From positions 1-14,959 of the forward strand of contig JAUVYD010000012.1 of the NCBI GenBank assembly GCA_030603265.1: 14,959 nucleotides of DNA, read 5' to 3'. The DNA is from Dehalococcoidia bacterium (GTDB lineage Bacteria; Chloroflexota; Dehalococcoidia; GIF9; AB-539-J10). Every line of letters starts with the position of its first letter. The stretch's first letter is position 1. Made by a program: the position numbers and the translations under genes. Below, piece by piece: positions 1 to 7,900 of the stretch. The notes below the pieces were generated by a model. That model had not been told where the DNA came from, made no database searches, and saw nothing but the letters and a program-made list of their open reading frames with translations.

Positions 1-2
1 GG

Positions 3-470
3 GGGCGGCTGTCCACGCAGGCGCAGACGTTTCTGTCGACGCTGGCACTCAGAGTGGAACGGGCGCCATTCCTGCTCGTCCATGGGTCACCTCGTGACCC
101 TGTCTGGGAGTATGTGCTCTCTGAGAGGGAAGCGCGGGATATGCCTGCTTGCTGCGAGGCCGTTCACTGTCTTGTGGGGCACACTCACCGCCCGGCTGCC
201 TACAGGATGGATGGTTGTCCGAGGGGAAGTACGGGAGCTGTCTTGAACGGGACAGTCCTCGAACTCGGCGGCGGGCGCCTCATCATCAACCCCGGGGCTG
301 TCGGTCAGCCGCGGGACGGTGATCCGCGTGCCGCCTATGCCATCCTTGATAGAGAGGAGAGGACAATCGTGTTTCGCAGGGTGGCATACGATGTGGACGG
401 CACCGCGGAGGCGATGCTACAAGCGGGTCTTCCCGAGTGCCTGGCCGCGCGCTTACACCTTGGCCTCTGA
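3..470 (+). CDS. Metallophosphoesterase, YfcE/MJ0936 type (3' part only)
   Basis: The reading frame is open from base 3 and ends at the TGA at 468-470, so the N-terminal half lies outside the window. A GTG at 54 is in frame, but it sits inside conserved sequence and is unlikely to be the start. The visible half carries the metal-binding motifs of small calcineurin-like phosphoesterases: HGSPRDPVWEYV, then LVGHTHRPA (the GHTH motif), then INPGAVGQPRDGDPRAAYAI. In this family those His, Asn and Asp residues coordinate a two-metal centre that hydrolyses phosphodiesters or phosphomonoesters. The in vivo substrate is not predictable. The N-terminal GD.H and GN.D motifs are missing only because of the window edge. 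The rpsF promoter overlaps the last codons, so the gene belongs to a separate upstream transcription unit. Confidence 0.85.
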   Translation, partial: GRLSTQAQTFLSTLALRVERAPFLLVHGSPRDPVWEYVLSEREARDMPACCEAVHCLVGHTHRPAAYRMDGCPRGSTGAVLNGTVLELGGGRLIINPGAVGQPRDGDPRAAYAILDREERTIVFRRVAYDVDGTAEAMLQAGLPECLAARLHLGL

Positions 471-481
471 CATGCTATAAT
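452..481 (+). promoter_or_regulatory. Promoter of the rpsF operon, extended -10, probably leaderless
   Basis: A perfect TATAAT lies at 476-481, preceded by TGC at 473-475 (extended -10, TGnTATAAT). A CTTACA at 452-457 matches four of six -35 positions with an 18-bp spacer. Only 7 nt separate the -10 from the rpsF ATG at 489, so a standard start site would fall at or within about 1 nt of that ATG. No Shine-Dalgarno sequence is present in 482-488. The element overlaps the 3' end of the upstream phosphoesterase gene. Confidence 0.72.
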
Positions 482-488
482 CTGCCGC

Positions 489-776
489 ATGTGTGACTAT
501 GAACTGGTGGCTATCGTGAGTCCGGACGCAAGCGATGAAACTGTCGCGGGCAAAATCGATGGTGTCAGCCGGCTCATCACTGAACGTCAAGGCGTTGTGG
601 AAGACACTCAGCGCTGGGGCAAGAAGAGACTGGCCTATCCCATCAAGAAGTACATCGAAGGCAACTACGCGCTTCTCCGGTTCAAGCTTGAGCCGGCTGA
701 CATCCTGGCATTGCGCCAGAGCCTTGAGACTGACCAGGACGTTCTGCGGTACCTGGTTGTCAAGAGGAGCAAGTAG
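489..776 (+). CDS. rpsF: 30S ribosomal protein S6
   Basis: The 95-residue product has the usual length of bS6. It shows the family pattern: an N-terminal YELVAIVSPDAS strand, the central WGKKRLAYPIKKYIEGNYALLRF segment (residues about 43-66), and DVLRYLVVKRSK at the C-terminus. S6 has a ferredoxin-like fold, binds 16S rRNA of the small-subunit platform and pairs with S18, encoded two genes downstream. The ATG at 489 is the first start and fits directly behind the TATAAT box. There is no ribosome binding site, so translation is probably leaderless. ssb follows after 3 nt. The rpsF-ssb-rpsR order is a widely conserved bacterial operon. Confidence 0.97.
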   Translation: MCDYELVAIVSPDASDETVAGKIDGVSRLITERQGVVEDTQRWGKKRLAYPIKKYIEGNYALLRFKLEPADILALRQSLETDQDVLRYLVVKRSK

Positions 777-779
777 GTA

Positions 780-1178
780 GTGGCGACTCTCAACAAGGTC
801 ATCCTCATCGGGAATCTCGGCTCAGACCCTGAGATGAGGTATACGCCGGATGGGAAGTCCGTGACTTCGTTTCGGATGGCCACCAACTACAGGTATACCA
901 CTTCCGCCGGCGAGACCCGCGAGGAGACGGACTGGTTTCGGGTTACTGTGTGGGGCAGACAGGCGGAGCAGTGCAATCAGTATCTGAGCAAGGGACAGCA
1001 GACCTACGTAGAGGGGCGTCTGCATGCCCGCAACTGGCAAGGACAGGACGGGCAGATGCGCACGAGCCTTGAGGTTACGGCCAGCAGGGTACTGTTCCTG
1101 GGCAAGCCGGCTGGAACTGTAGCCCTTCCCGACGAGGGGGATATCGTCCCTGACGACCTTCCTTTCGAACAGCAGTGA
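780..1178 (+). CDS. ssb: Single-stranded DNA-binding protein
   Basis: This 132-residue SSB has an N-terminal OB fold (residues about 1-108), recognised by MATLNKVILIGNLGSDPEMRY, the ETDWFRVTVWGRQAEQ strand pair, and YVEGRLHARNWQGQDGQMRT. SSB coats ssDNA in replication, repair and recombination. The start is GTG at 780, with GAGGAG at 764-769 inside the end of rpsF. The linker is very short, and the acidic tail ends in PDDLPFEQQ. The usual SSB tail ends in ...DDxPF with Phe as the last residue, so three extra residues (EQQ) follow the expected terminus. The rpsR start follows after 11 nt. The identity is secure. Confidence 0.96.
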   Translation: MATLNKVILIGNLGSDPEMRYTPDGKSVTSFRMATNYRYTTSAGETREETDWFRVTVWGRQAEQCNQYLSKGQQTYVEGRLHARNWQGQDGQMRTSLEVTASRVLFLGKPAGTVALPDEGDIVPDDLPFEQQ

Positions 1179-1189
1179 GGAGTGAGTGA

Positions 1190-1504
1190 ATGGCGAACTA
1201 CCGATTCTCTCCCAGAAGGAGATCGAGGTATCACAGCACCAGGCCGCGGGTATGTCCGTTCTGTGCTGACAGAATTGCGATTGACTATAAGGACTCGGGT
1301 CTACTGGCGCGGTTCATTCAGGGTGGAGGCAAGATAGGCTCGAAACGCAAGACTCGGGCATGTGCGAAGCACCAGCGAAGGCTCTCTCAGGCCATCAAAC
1401 GCGCGCGATTCCTGGCCCTGTTGCCCTACGGGCCAAGCCATATCTGGAAGACGGGATGGACCGCCTCAGGACCGTCTGGTTCCTCGGGAGCAACACATGC
1501 CTAA
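1190..1504 (+). CDS. rpsR: 30S ribosomal protein S18, with C-terminal extension
   Basis: The core (residues about 15-80) is typical bS18: RVCPFC, IDYKDSGLLARFI, GKIGSKRKTRACAKHQRRLSQAIKRARFLALLPY. Cys22, Cys25, Cys58 and His61 could form the Zn-binding C+ form. S18 binds S6 and the 16S platform. GAGGAG at 1177-1182 lies 7 nt before the ATG. The protein continues about 24 residues past the usual LLPY end, finishing in a Gly/Ser/Thr-rich tail. Its last 8 nt overlap the start of rpmH. At 104 residues it is longer than the usual 70-90. The tail may be real or may reflect a frameshift near 1425-1450; the sequence alone does not decide. Confidence 0.93.
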   Translation: MANYRFSPRRRSRYHSTRPRVCPFCADRIAIDYKDSGLLARFIQGGGKIGSKRKTRACAKHQRRLSQAIKRARFLALLPYGPSHIWKTGWTASGPSGSSGATHA

Positions 1505-1634
1505 ACGAACCTATCAGCCGAAGAAGATTCCTCGACAGCGGAAGCTCGGCTTCATGGCAAGGATGTCAACCAGGGGTGGTGTCCGTGTAGTACGGGCAAG
1601 GCGCCAGAAGGGGCGCTGGAAGCTAACTGTCTAG
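1497..1634 (+). CDS. rpmH: 50S ribosomal protein L34
   Basis: This 45-residue, highly basic protein is recognisable as bL34: MPKRTYQPKKIPRQRKLGF, then MSTRGGVRVVRARRQKGR and WKLTV. L34 is a small late-assembling protein of the large ribosomal subunit. The ATG at 1497 lies inside the last codons of rpsR in another frame (8-nt overlap). GGGAG at 1486-1490 gives a 6-nt spacing. rnpA begins 6 nt after the stop. The rpmH-rnpA-yidD-yidC-jag order is the classical bacterial arrangement, normally near dnaA, but here it is attached to rpsF-ssb-rpsR. Confidence 0.96.
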   Translation: MPKRTYQPKKIPRQRKLGFMARMSTRGGVRVVRARRQKGRWKLTV

Positions 1635-1640
1635 CCGTGA

Positions 1641-2024
1641 ATGAGAAAGCCATGGTCTCTGGCCAGGCGAGAGCAATTCTCTCGCGTGTTCCGCCAGGGT
1701 AGTGGGTATCCTGGCTCTTTCGTTGTGCTTCGAGTTCTTCGGAATGGCCTGGATACAAGTCGGCTTGGTCTTGTTGTCGGCAAGAAGGTGGGTGGGGCGG
1801 TGCGGCGGAACCGTGCCAAGCGGTTGATTCGTGAGGCAGTGAGAATCCGGGCGCTGGAGGCGGGTTGGGATGTTGTGGTAATCGCCCGACCGGGCATTCA
1901 GAGTGCGGAATATCAAGACGTGGAACGGCAGTTGCAGGGGCTTCTGCTCAAGGCGGGCGTTGTCAGAGCAGTTGGCGCTGGCAGCGATTGCCATGATAAG
2001 AGCGTACCGGAGAACGATTTCTGA
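1641..2024 (+). CDS. rnpA: Ribonuclease P protein component
   Basis: This 127-residue basic protein carries the RNase P protein signature RLGLVVGKKVGGAVRRNRAK followed by RLIREAVR. The RNR motif is at residues 56-58 and the RxxxR helix follows. RnpA binds the catalytic RNase P RNA and the 5' leader of precursor tRNAs during 5'-end maturation. The N-terminal SLARREQFSRVFRQG and WDVVVIARPG around residues 76-84 also match the family. The ATG is 6 nt behind rpmH. The C-terminal tail is out of family pattern because that DNA also encodes the start of yidD in the next frame. Confidence 0.95.
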   Translation: MRKPWSLARREQFSRVFRQGSGYPGSFVVLRVLRNGLDTSRLGLVVGKKVGGAVRRNRAKRLIREAVRIRALEAGWDVVVIARPGIQSAEYQDVERQLQGLLLKAGVVRAVGAGSDCHDKSVPENDF

Positions 2025-2181
2025 GGTTACCCCTCACCGGTGTCGCTTTCAGCCTACCTGTTCTGAATACACGATGGAAGCAATTCAACGTTATGGCGTC
2101 GGGAAGGGCATCTGGCTTGGAACAATGCGGCTCGTGCGCTGCCATCCGTTCTCGAGGGTCGGCTATGACCCTGTACCCTAG
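1960..2181 (+). CDS. yidD: Membrane protein insertion efficiency factor YidD
   Basis: The conserved YidD block is clear: MIRAYRRTISEVTPHRCRF, then PTCSEYTMEAIQRYG, then a C-terminal RLVRCHPFSRVGYDPVP. YidD is a small protein with an amphipathic N-terminal helix at the inner membrane that assists YidC-dependent insertion. The start is uncertain. TTG at 1960 (74 residues, weak AAGG at 1950-1953) gives the expected N-terminal helix. TTG at 1972 is possible. ATG at 1993 would give 62 residues and remove most of that helix. The frame is open back to an ATG at 1903, but that extension has no family resemblance. The overlap with rnpA is 65 nt with the chosen start. Confidence 0.88.
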   Translation: MSEQLALAAIAMIRAYRRTISEVTPHRCRFQPTCSEYTMEAIQRYGVGKGIWLGTMRLVRCHPFSRVGYDPVP

Positions 2182-2207
2182 AGTGAGTGCTGCACATAGC
2201 AGGTGAT

Positions 2208-3422
2208 ATGAAGGCTGTTCGGGTTCTGATCTTTCTGGCGTTGGTGTCGGTTGTCGCGACGGGAACCGGCTGCATGGGGAATACCGCGCCGCAGGGTTTC
2301 TCGGGCATAGTATCGAGTGGCGACACGCTGTTCGTCGGTGCTGCCGACGGCAAGGTGTTTGTCATGGATCCGGACGCGCGGGCCAGCGGGTCTGCATTCC
2401 CCTCGAACGGGGAGTGGGAGTATGCCATCACGACGCCCTCCCGTGGTTTCGGCTGCAGTTCGTCGGAGGTTGCCGCGACTGTGTACGGAGTTCCGGTCGC
2501 CGGTACCGGGCAGGTGTGCGTGGGGACGTATGAGGGCAAGGTGTTGATGCTGGATGAGACCTCCCGTGAGGCCAATATGGTGTTCCCGCAGGTGAGATCC
2601 GGAGAATGGGCCTATCCTCGTGGCGATGAAAAGCTTGGCCCGATTGTAGGCAGCCCCGCTGTGGCGGCGGACACCGTTTTTGTATCCAGTTCGATCAGTG
2701 AGGATCGACGAACCACCGGGCGGGTGTATGCGCTGGATCGGCGCTACGGCGATGAGCTGTGGGTGTCGGAACCCCTTGACGGGAAGCTGTGGGCAACCCC
2801 CAGCGTTTCGGACGGTTCCGTGTATGTCAGTACCTTCGACGGTCATATCTACTCGCTGTCCGCCAGTACGGGGGAGCTGTTGCCGTGGTCATACGAAGCC
2901 GAGGTAGGGTTCGTATCGTCGCCCTTCGTTGCAGGTGGCATGGTGTACGTGGGGACGTTCGACCGTTTTCTGTATGCCATTCAGCTGGGCGCGCAGGAAC
3001 CTCGCTGGCAGTTTGAAGGCGAGAACTGGTTCTGGGGTGCTCCTGTCGTGGTGGGGGATGTCATGTACGCACCTTGCCTTGACGGCAAGCTGTACGCGCT
3101 TGACGCAGCCAGTGGCAAACCTGTGTGGGATGAACCATTTGATGCGGGAGCTGCAATTGCGACTTCACCCGCTGTCGCAGGTGACAACCTGGTTGTCGCA
3201 ACCAAAGCTGGAGATGTCTACTTCGTCAATAGTGCGACAGGCAATGGTACGCGTGTGCCCAACGCGGCTGATGAGAAAAAAGCTACGTGCGACGCTATGG
3301 TCGTGGCCTCGCCGTGCTATCACCAGGGCATGGTATACGTTCGCGCGCAGAACAATGTGCTCTACTGCATTGACCCGGTCCGCAAGAAAGTGGAATTCAC
3401 ATTCTCCCTGAAGATGGAGTGA
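2208..3422 (+). CDS. PQQ-like beta-propeller protein, probable lipoprotein
   Basis: From ATG 2208 the 404-residue product begins MKAVRVLIFLALVSVVATG and then TGC, a lipoprotein-like signal with Cys22 as candidate lipidated residue. The lipobox is imperfect because position -3 is Gly. The rest consists of repeated beta-propeller strands of the PQQ/BamB type: LFVGAADGKVFVMDP, VCVGTYEGKVLMLDE, VYVSTFDGHIYSLSASTGE, VYVGTFDRFLYAI, MYAPCLDGKLYALDAASGK, LVVATKAGDVYFVNSATG and VYVRAQNNVLYCIDP, implying about seven or eight blades. No catalytic residues stand out. An in-frame GTG at 2187 gives seven more residues but spoils the signal. It sits between yidD and yidC, 8 nt before yidC. A scaffolding role in envelope protein assembly, as for BamB, is inferred from fold and position only. 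Confidence 0.85.
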   Translation: MKAVRVLIFLALVSVVATGTGCMGNTAPQGFSGIVSSGDTLFVGAADGKVFVMDPDARASGSAFPSNGEWEYAITTPSRGFGCSSSEVAATVYGVPVAGTGQVCVGTYEGKVLMLDETSREANMVFPQVRSGEWAYPRGDEKLGPIVGSPAVAADTVFVSSSISEDRRTTGRVYALDRRYGDELWVSEPLDGKLWATPSVSDGSVYVSTFDGHIYSLSASTGELLPWSYEAEVGFVSSPFVAGGMVYVGTFDRFLYAIQLGAQEPRWQFEGENWFWGAPVVVGDVMYAPCLDGKLYALDAASGKPVWDEPFDAGAAIATSPAVAGDNLVVATKAGDVYFVNSATGNGTRVPNAADEKKATCDAMVVASPCYHQGMVYVRAQNNVLYCIDPVRKKVEFTFSLKME

Positions 3423-3430
3423 TGCCATAG

Positions 3431-4195
3431 ATGGCTAACCTGTGGAACGAGATCATCCTGCGGCCCATGCTGAATGGGCTTATCGCGCTTTCGGGCATTC
3501 TGCCTGAAGAAGTCGAATTCGGCCTCGCAATCATCATCTTCACGCTTGTCGTCCGCCTCGCATTGACTCCCGTTACCATCAAGCAAACGAAGTCGACGAG
3601 GGCGCTTCAAGAGCTGCAGCCCAAGATGAAGGAGCTGCAGAAGAAGTTCGCCAAGAACAAGGCGAAGCTGCAGCAGGAGACGATGAAGCTCTACAAGGAG
3701 GCTGGTGTCAATCCGGCCGGATGTATGTGGCCGATGCTGATTCAGTTTCCTGTGTGGATTGCCCTCTACCAGTCAATCATGAAGGCGCTTGCCACCACGC
3801 CGGAGAACCTTCTCGACCTCGCTCAGCATCTGTATTCGTCCGATATGATTGCGCAGGCCATCCCTGTGAACAGTCATTTCCTGTGGCTGGACCTTGGACA
3901 ACCTGACAAGACCATGGTTCTGGCAATCCTTGTCGGCGGCACCATGTGGGTGCAGCAGAAAATGACGACAGCCCCGTCGACGGATTCCAGACAGCAGTCG
4001 ACCAACCAGATGATGCTGATGATGATGCCGTTGATGTTTGGCATGTTCACAATCATGTTCCCCAGCGGACTACCTGTGTTCTGGTTGGTTTCAAACCTCA
4101 TCGGCATCGGCACGCAGTACGTAGTTGGTGGTGGCTGGGGCAACCTGAAACGGAGCAACTCGGCTGCCTCTCCTGCTACTGCCAGGGCGAAATAG
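3431..4195 (+). CDS. yidC: YidC/Oxa1 family membrane protein insertase
   Basis: This 254-residue insertase handles Sec-dependent and Sec-independent insertion of inner-membrane proteins. A hydrophobic segment at about 30-50 holds Arg42 (VVRLALTP), matching the conserved groove arginine. A charged coiled region at about 58-92 (QPKMKELQKKFAKNKAKLQQE) is the C1 hairpin. VNPAGCMWPMLIQFPVWIALYQSI (about 93-116) is the second membrane segment. Further segments lie at about 161-176, 193-210 and 212-232, with the conserved FPSGLPVFWLVSN. It lacks the large periplasmic P1 domain of Gram-negative YidC and has no lipobox, which fits a monoderm. GGAG at 3416-3419 lies 11 nt before the ATG. Confidence 0.96.
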   Translation: MANLWNEIILRPMLNGLIALSGILPEEVEFGLAIIIFTLVVRLALTPVTIKQTKSTRALQELQPKMKELQKKFAKNKAKLQQETMKLYKEAGVNPAGCMWPMLIQFPVWIALYQSIMKALATTPENLLDLAQHLYSSDMIAQAIPVNSHFLWLDLGQPDKTMVLAILVGGTMWVQQKMTTAPSTDSRQQSTNQMMLMMMPLMFGMFTIMFPSGLPVFWLVSNLIGIGTQYVVGGGWGNLKRSNSAASPATARAK

Positions 4196-4253
4196 GGCGC
4201 CTTCGATTTCAGAGCGTTGCCTCTGTGTCTCGTGGGCCAATTGAGGTTCATCG

Positions 4254-4907
4254 ATGAGTGATGGCGAAACAATAGAAGTGACGGGGCGGACAGTTGAAGA
4301 AGCCACCCGCAAGGCGGAAGACGAACTTGGCCTGAGCCGCGAGGAATTCGAGACCGAGATTGTGCAGGAAGGCCGCAGTGGAGTGTTGGGTCTGGGTGCG
4401 GAAGAGGCGGTCATCAAGGCCACTCCCCTGGAGATGGACGATAACATCGGCAACAGGGTCGCGGGTGGAGTCGGAGTGGAGATTCTGTCGAAGCTTCTCG
4501 ACCTGATGGGGCTGGATGGCGATGTTGACTATGAGGACGATGGGAGCTCAGCGGTGCTCAACATAGAAGGCGATGACCTCGGTGTTCTCATCGGCCGCCG
4601 CGGCACGACCATTTCGTCGCTGCAACACATCGTCAGACTGATGATTGCCTCACGACAGACCGATTGGCCTCTTCTGACCGTCGATGTATGTGGCTACAAG
4701 CGGCGTCGGCGTGTCGCGCTCGAGGACCTTGCGCGGAAGGTCGCTGACCAAGCCAGAGCCCGCCGCAGACCCATTGCGCTGGAGCCGATGCCAGCCGACG
4801 AGCGTCGCGTGGTGCACCTCGCGCTTGTAGACCATCCCGATGTCTATTCCGAAAGCGCCGGAGTGGGAACCGAACGCAAGGTGGTCATATATCCCAAGAG
4901 TCCCTAG
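4254..4907 (+). CDS. khpB: KhpB/Jag RNA-binding protein (Jag-N, KH, R3H)
   Basis: This 217-residue protein has the full Jag domain set. The Jag-N domain (about 1-57) includes GRTVEEATRKAEDELGL and GRSGVLGLGAEEA. A KH-II domain (about 75-145) has the GxxG loop as GRRG at 114-117 within VLIGRRGTTISSLQHIVRLM. The R3H domain (about 150-214) has Arg184-x3-His188 in DERRVVHLAL. KhpB binds RNA, usually with KhpA, and affects cell elongation and division in Gram-positive bacteria. GAGGT at 4243-4247 lies 6-7 nt before the ATG. The yidC-jag adjacency is conserved. ileS starts 2 nt after the stop, so the two are probably cotranscribed. Confidence 0.95.
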   Translation: MSDGETIEVTGRTVEEATRKAEDELGLSREEFETEIVQEGRSGVLGLGAEEAVIKATPLEMDDNIGNRVAGGVGVEILSKLLDLMGLDGDVDYEDDGSSAVLNIEGDDLGVLIGRRGTTISSLQHIVRLMIASRQTDWPLLTVDVCGYKRRRRVALEDLARKVADQARARRRPIALEPMPADERRVVHLALVDHPDVYSESAGVGTERKVVIYPKSP

Positions 4908-4909
4908 TC

Positions 4910-7900
4910 ATGTTCAAGGGCGTAGATTCAAAGGCGAAGTTCCCCGACATCGAGACGCAGGTTCTCAGATTCTGGAAAGAGAATTCCATCTTCGAGAAGA
5001 GCGTCGAGTCTCGAAGAGAACGGCCACTCTACAGCTTCAATGATGGACCTCCGACTGCGAACGGCAGTCCGGGCATCCACCACATCTTGTCCCGTCTTTT
5101 TAAAGATATTCCCTGCCGCTACAAGACCATGCGTGGTTTCTGTGTGCCGCGTAAGGCGGGATGGGACACTCATGGCCTTCCAGTTGAGCTTGAGGTGGAG
5201 AATAGCCTTGGGCTGAAGAGCAAGAAGCAGATTGAAGAGTACGGCGTAGCTGAGTTCAACCAGCGGTGCCGCGAGAGCGTGGGCAAGTATATCGGCCAGT
5301 GGGAGGCGATGGTAGAGCGCATCGGCCACTGGATAGACATGAAGGACCCCTACGTCACGCTGGCGAATGACTATATTGAGTCGGGCTGGTGGGCGATAAA
5401 CAGGCTCTGGGAGCAGGGGCTCGTCTACCGCGGCTACAGGACCACTCCTCACTGCCCCCGCTGTGGAACTTCGCTCAGCTCTCATGAGGTCGCGCTGGGC
5501 TACGAGGATGACATTGAGGACCCATCCGTTCACATTAAGTTTCGCATTACGCAGGAGACGCTTCAGTCCGCGGCGCCGGCACTGCGGGAGGCCATCGGTC
5601 TGGACGGAAAGAGAGCCTATCTCCTGGCGTGGACCACGACCCCCTGGACTTTGCCGGGGAACACAGCCCTCGCCGTGTCGCCGGAGGCCGACTATGCCGT
5701 CATGCAGGGCGAAGAGGACTTCCTCATCATGGCTGCGGCCCTTGTCGAGACGGTCGGCCTGCCTGGCTACCGCCCGGTAGCGACAGTCCCTGGAAGCGTG
5801 CTGGCGGGACTCCGTTACGAGCCGCTCTATAACCCTCATGAATTCGGCGTCCCACGTTTTGGCATGCCGGTCTTCGAGGCGCAGCCGCGTCCTGACGTGC
5901 TGACCTACCCTGTGATTGGCGCCGACTTCGTATCCCTGGACGACGGCACGGGCATTGTTCATGTGGCGCCGTCCTTCGGTGAGGCGGACTTTGAAGCAGG
6001 AATGAGGGAATCCCTCGATTTCGTCCAGCAGGTTGACCTCGAGGGCAAGGTGATTGGTAGCTACTCCTTCGCGGGGAAGTTCGTGAAGGACGCTGACCCG
6101 GATGTGACTGCCGACCTGAATGAGCGCGGGCTCCTGTTCAGGAGCGGGACTATTCGGCACACGTACCCGTTCTGCTGGAGGTGCGGCACTCCGCTTCTCT
6201 ACTATGTGAAGAGGTCGTGGTACATCAAGACGACTGCCAAGAAAGACAGGCTCGTGTCCGGTAACCTGGAGGTCAACTGGTATCCGGACTACATCAAGCG
6301 TGGGCGGTTCGGAGACTGGCTGGAACACAACGTTGATTGGGCCTTCTCTCGTGAGCGTTACTGGGGGACTCCACTGCCCGTGTGGGAATGCCCTGACTGC
6401 GGCCAGTTCGAGTGCGTTGGAGGCCGAGCCGACCTTGCATCCAAGCCCGGTGTGACCGGCTACGTGGAGAACATGGAACTCCATCGACCGTATGTTGACG
6501 ACGTTACGTTCAGCTGTGGTCGCTGTGGAGCCAGGATGCGGAGGGCGCCGGAGGTGATTGACTGCTGGTTCGATTCGGGAGCCATGACGTGGGCCCAGTG
6601 GCACTATCCTTTCGAGAAGGAAGACGTCTTCAAACAGATGTTCCCGGTGGACTTCGTGTGTGAGGCCATAGACCAGACAAGAGGTTGGTTCTATAGCCTG
6701 CATGCGCTCTCGACGATGCTCTTTGATGGCCCCTGCTTCAAGAACGTGCTGTGTCTGGGGCACATCGTCGACGCGAACGGCGAGAAGATGAGCAAGTCCA
6801 AGGGCAATATGATTGACCCGTGGGCAGTGGTGAACGAGTACGGCGCTGATGCCGTGCGATGGTACATGCTCTCCTCGGCTCCTAGTGAGAACACGCACAG
6901 GTTCTCGGTGCAGGTTCTTGGCGAGACGATGCGTCGTCATCTTCTCACTCTCTGGAATACCTATTCCTTCTTCGTTCTCTACGCGAACATCGACGGTTTC
7001 GTGCCGGTGAAGAAAGAAGCGCCCCGCCTTTCGGAGCTTGACCGCTGGGTTGTCTCTGAGCTGAATCAGCTCGTGCTCGACGTGACGAAGGTGATGGATG
7101 GCTACAATTTCACTCAGGCGATACGTCTTATCGAACAGTTTATCGACGGGCTCTCAAACTGGTACGTTCGCCGCAGCCGCCGCCGTTTCTGGAAGAGCGA
7201 GAGCGATGATGACAAGCTGGCTGCTCACACCACGCTGTACCGCTGTCTCGTGACTCTCGCTGGACTGCTGGCGCCGCTGGCTCCGTTCATACCTGAAGAG
7301 ATATACCAGAACCTCGTTCGCAGCGTGGATGGCGATGCGCCCGAGAGCGTACACCTCACTGACTATCCTGTTGCCGACAAGAACGAGATTGACGAGGTCC
7401 TGAACAGAAACATGGAGCTTGTTATGAGTCTGGCCAGTCTGGGCAGGGCAGCCAGGGCCAAGGCCGGTATCAAGGTGAGGCAGCCGCTGGCAATGGCTCG
7501 CATCTGCGTATCCAACGACGCAGAGAAGGATGCAGTGGCGGCGTTGGGCGAGCACATCAGAGAAGAGCTCAATGTGAAGGACATCGAGTTTGTTGAGGGT
7601 CTTGCCGATGACGAGCAGGAATGTGCGGTGGCGAGTGATGAGCGCTACAGCGTTGGTGTGGTGACCGCGCTCTCCGACGAACTCATCGCCGAGGGCCTGG
7701 CGAGAGAGATCGTTCGTCGCCTGCAGACGATCAGGCGCTCGGCAGGCTTGGAGATATCGGACCACATCGCGGTGTTCTACTTTGGTGACGACGCGCTGCA
7801 CGACGTGTTTGTGAGCTTCGCCGACTACATACGACAGGAGACGTTGTCGGTGGACCTGACCAGGACTCAGCCGCCCGAAGATGCCTGCGTGCAGACTCTG

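Noticed and set aside
2178..2846. 222-codon minus-strand frame, and other minus frames over rnpA and the propeller gene
   Set aside because: They are antisense to genes with clear family motifs, and their translations show no known pattern.
4928..6940. 670-codon open frame on the minus strand opposite ileS
   Set aside because: It lies wholly antisense to the well-conserved ileS and has no recognisable domain. Long antisense frames are common in GC-rich genes.
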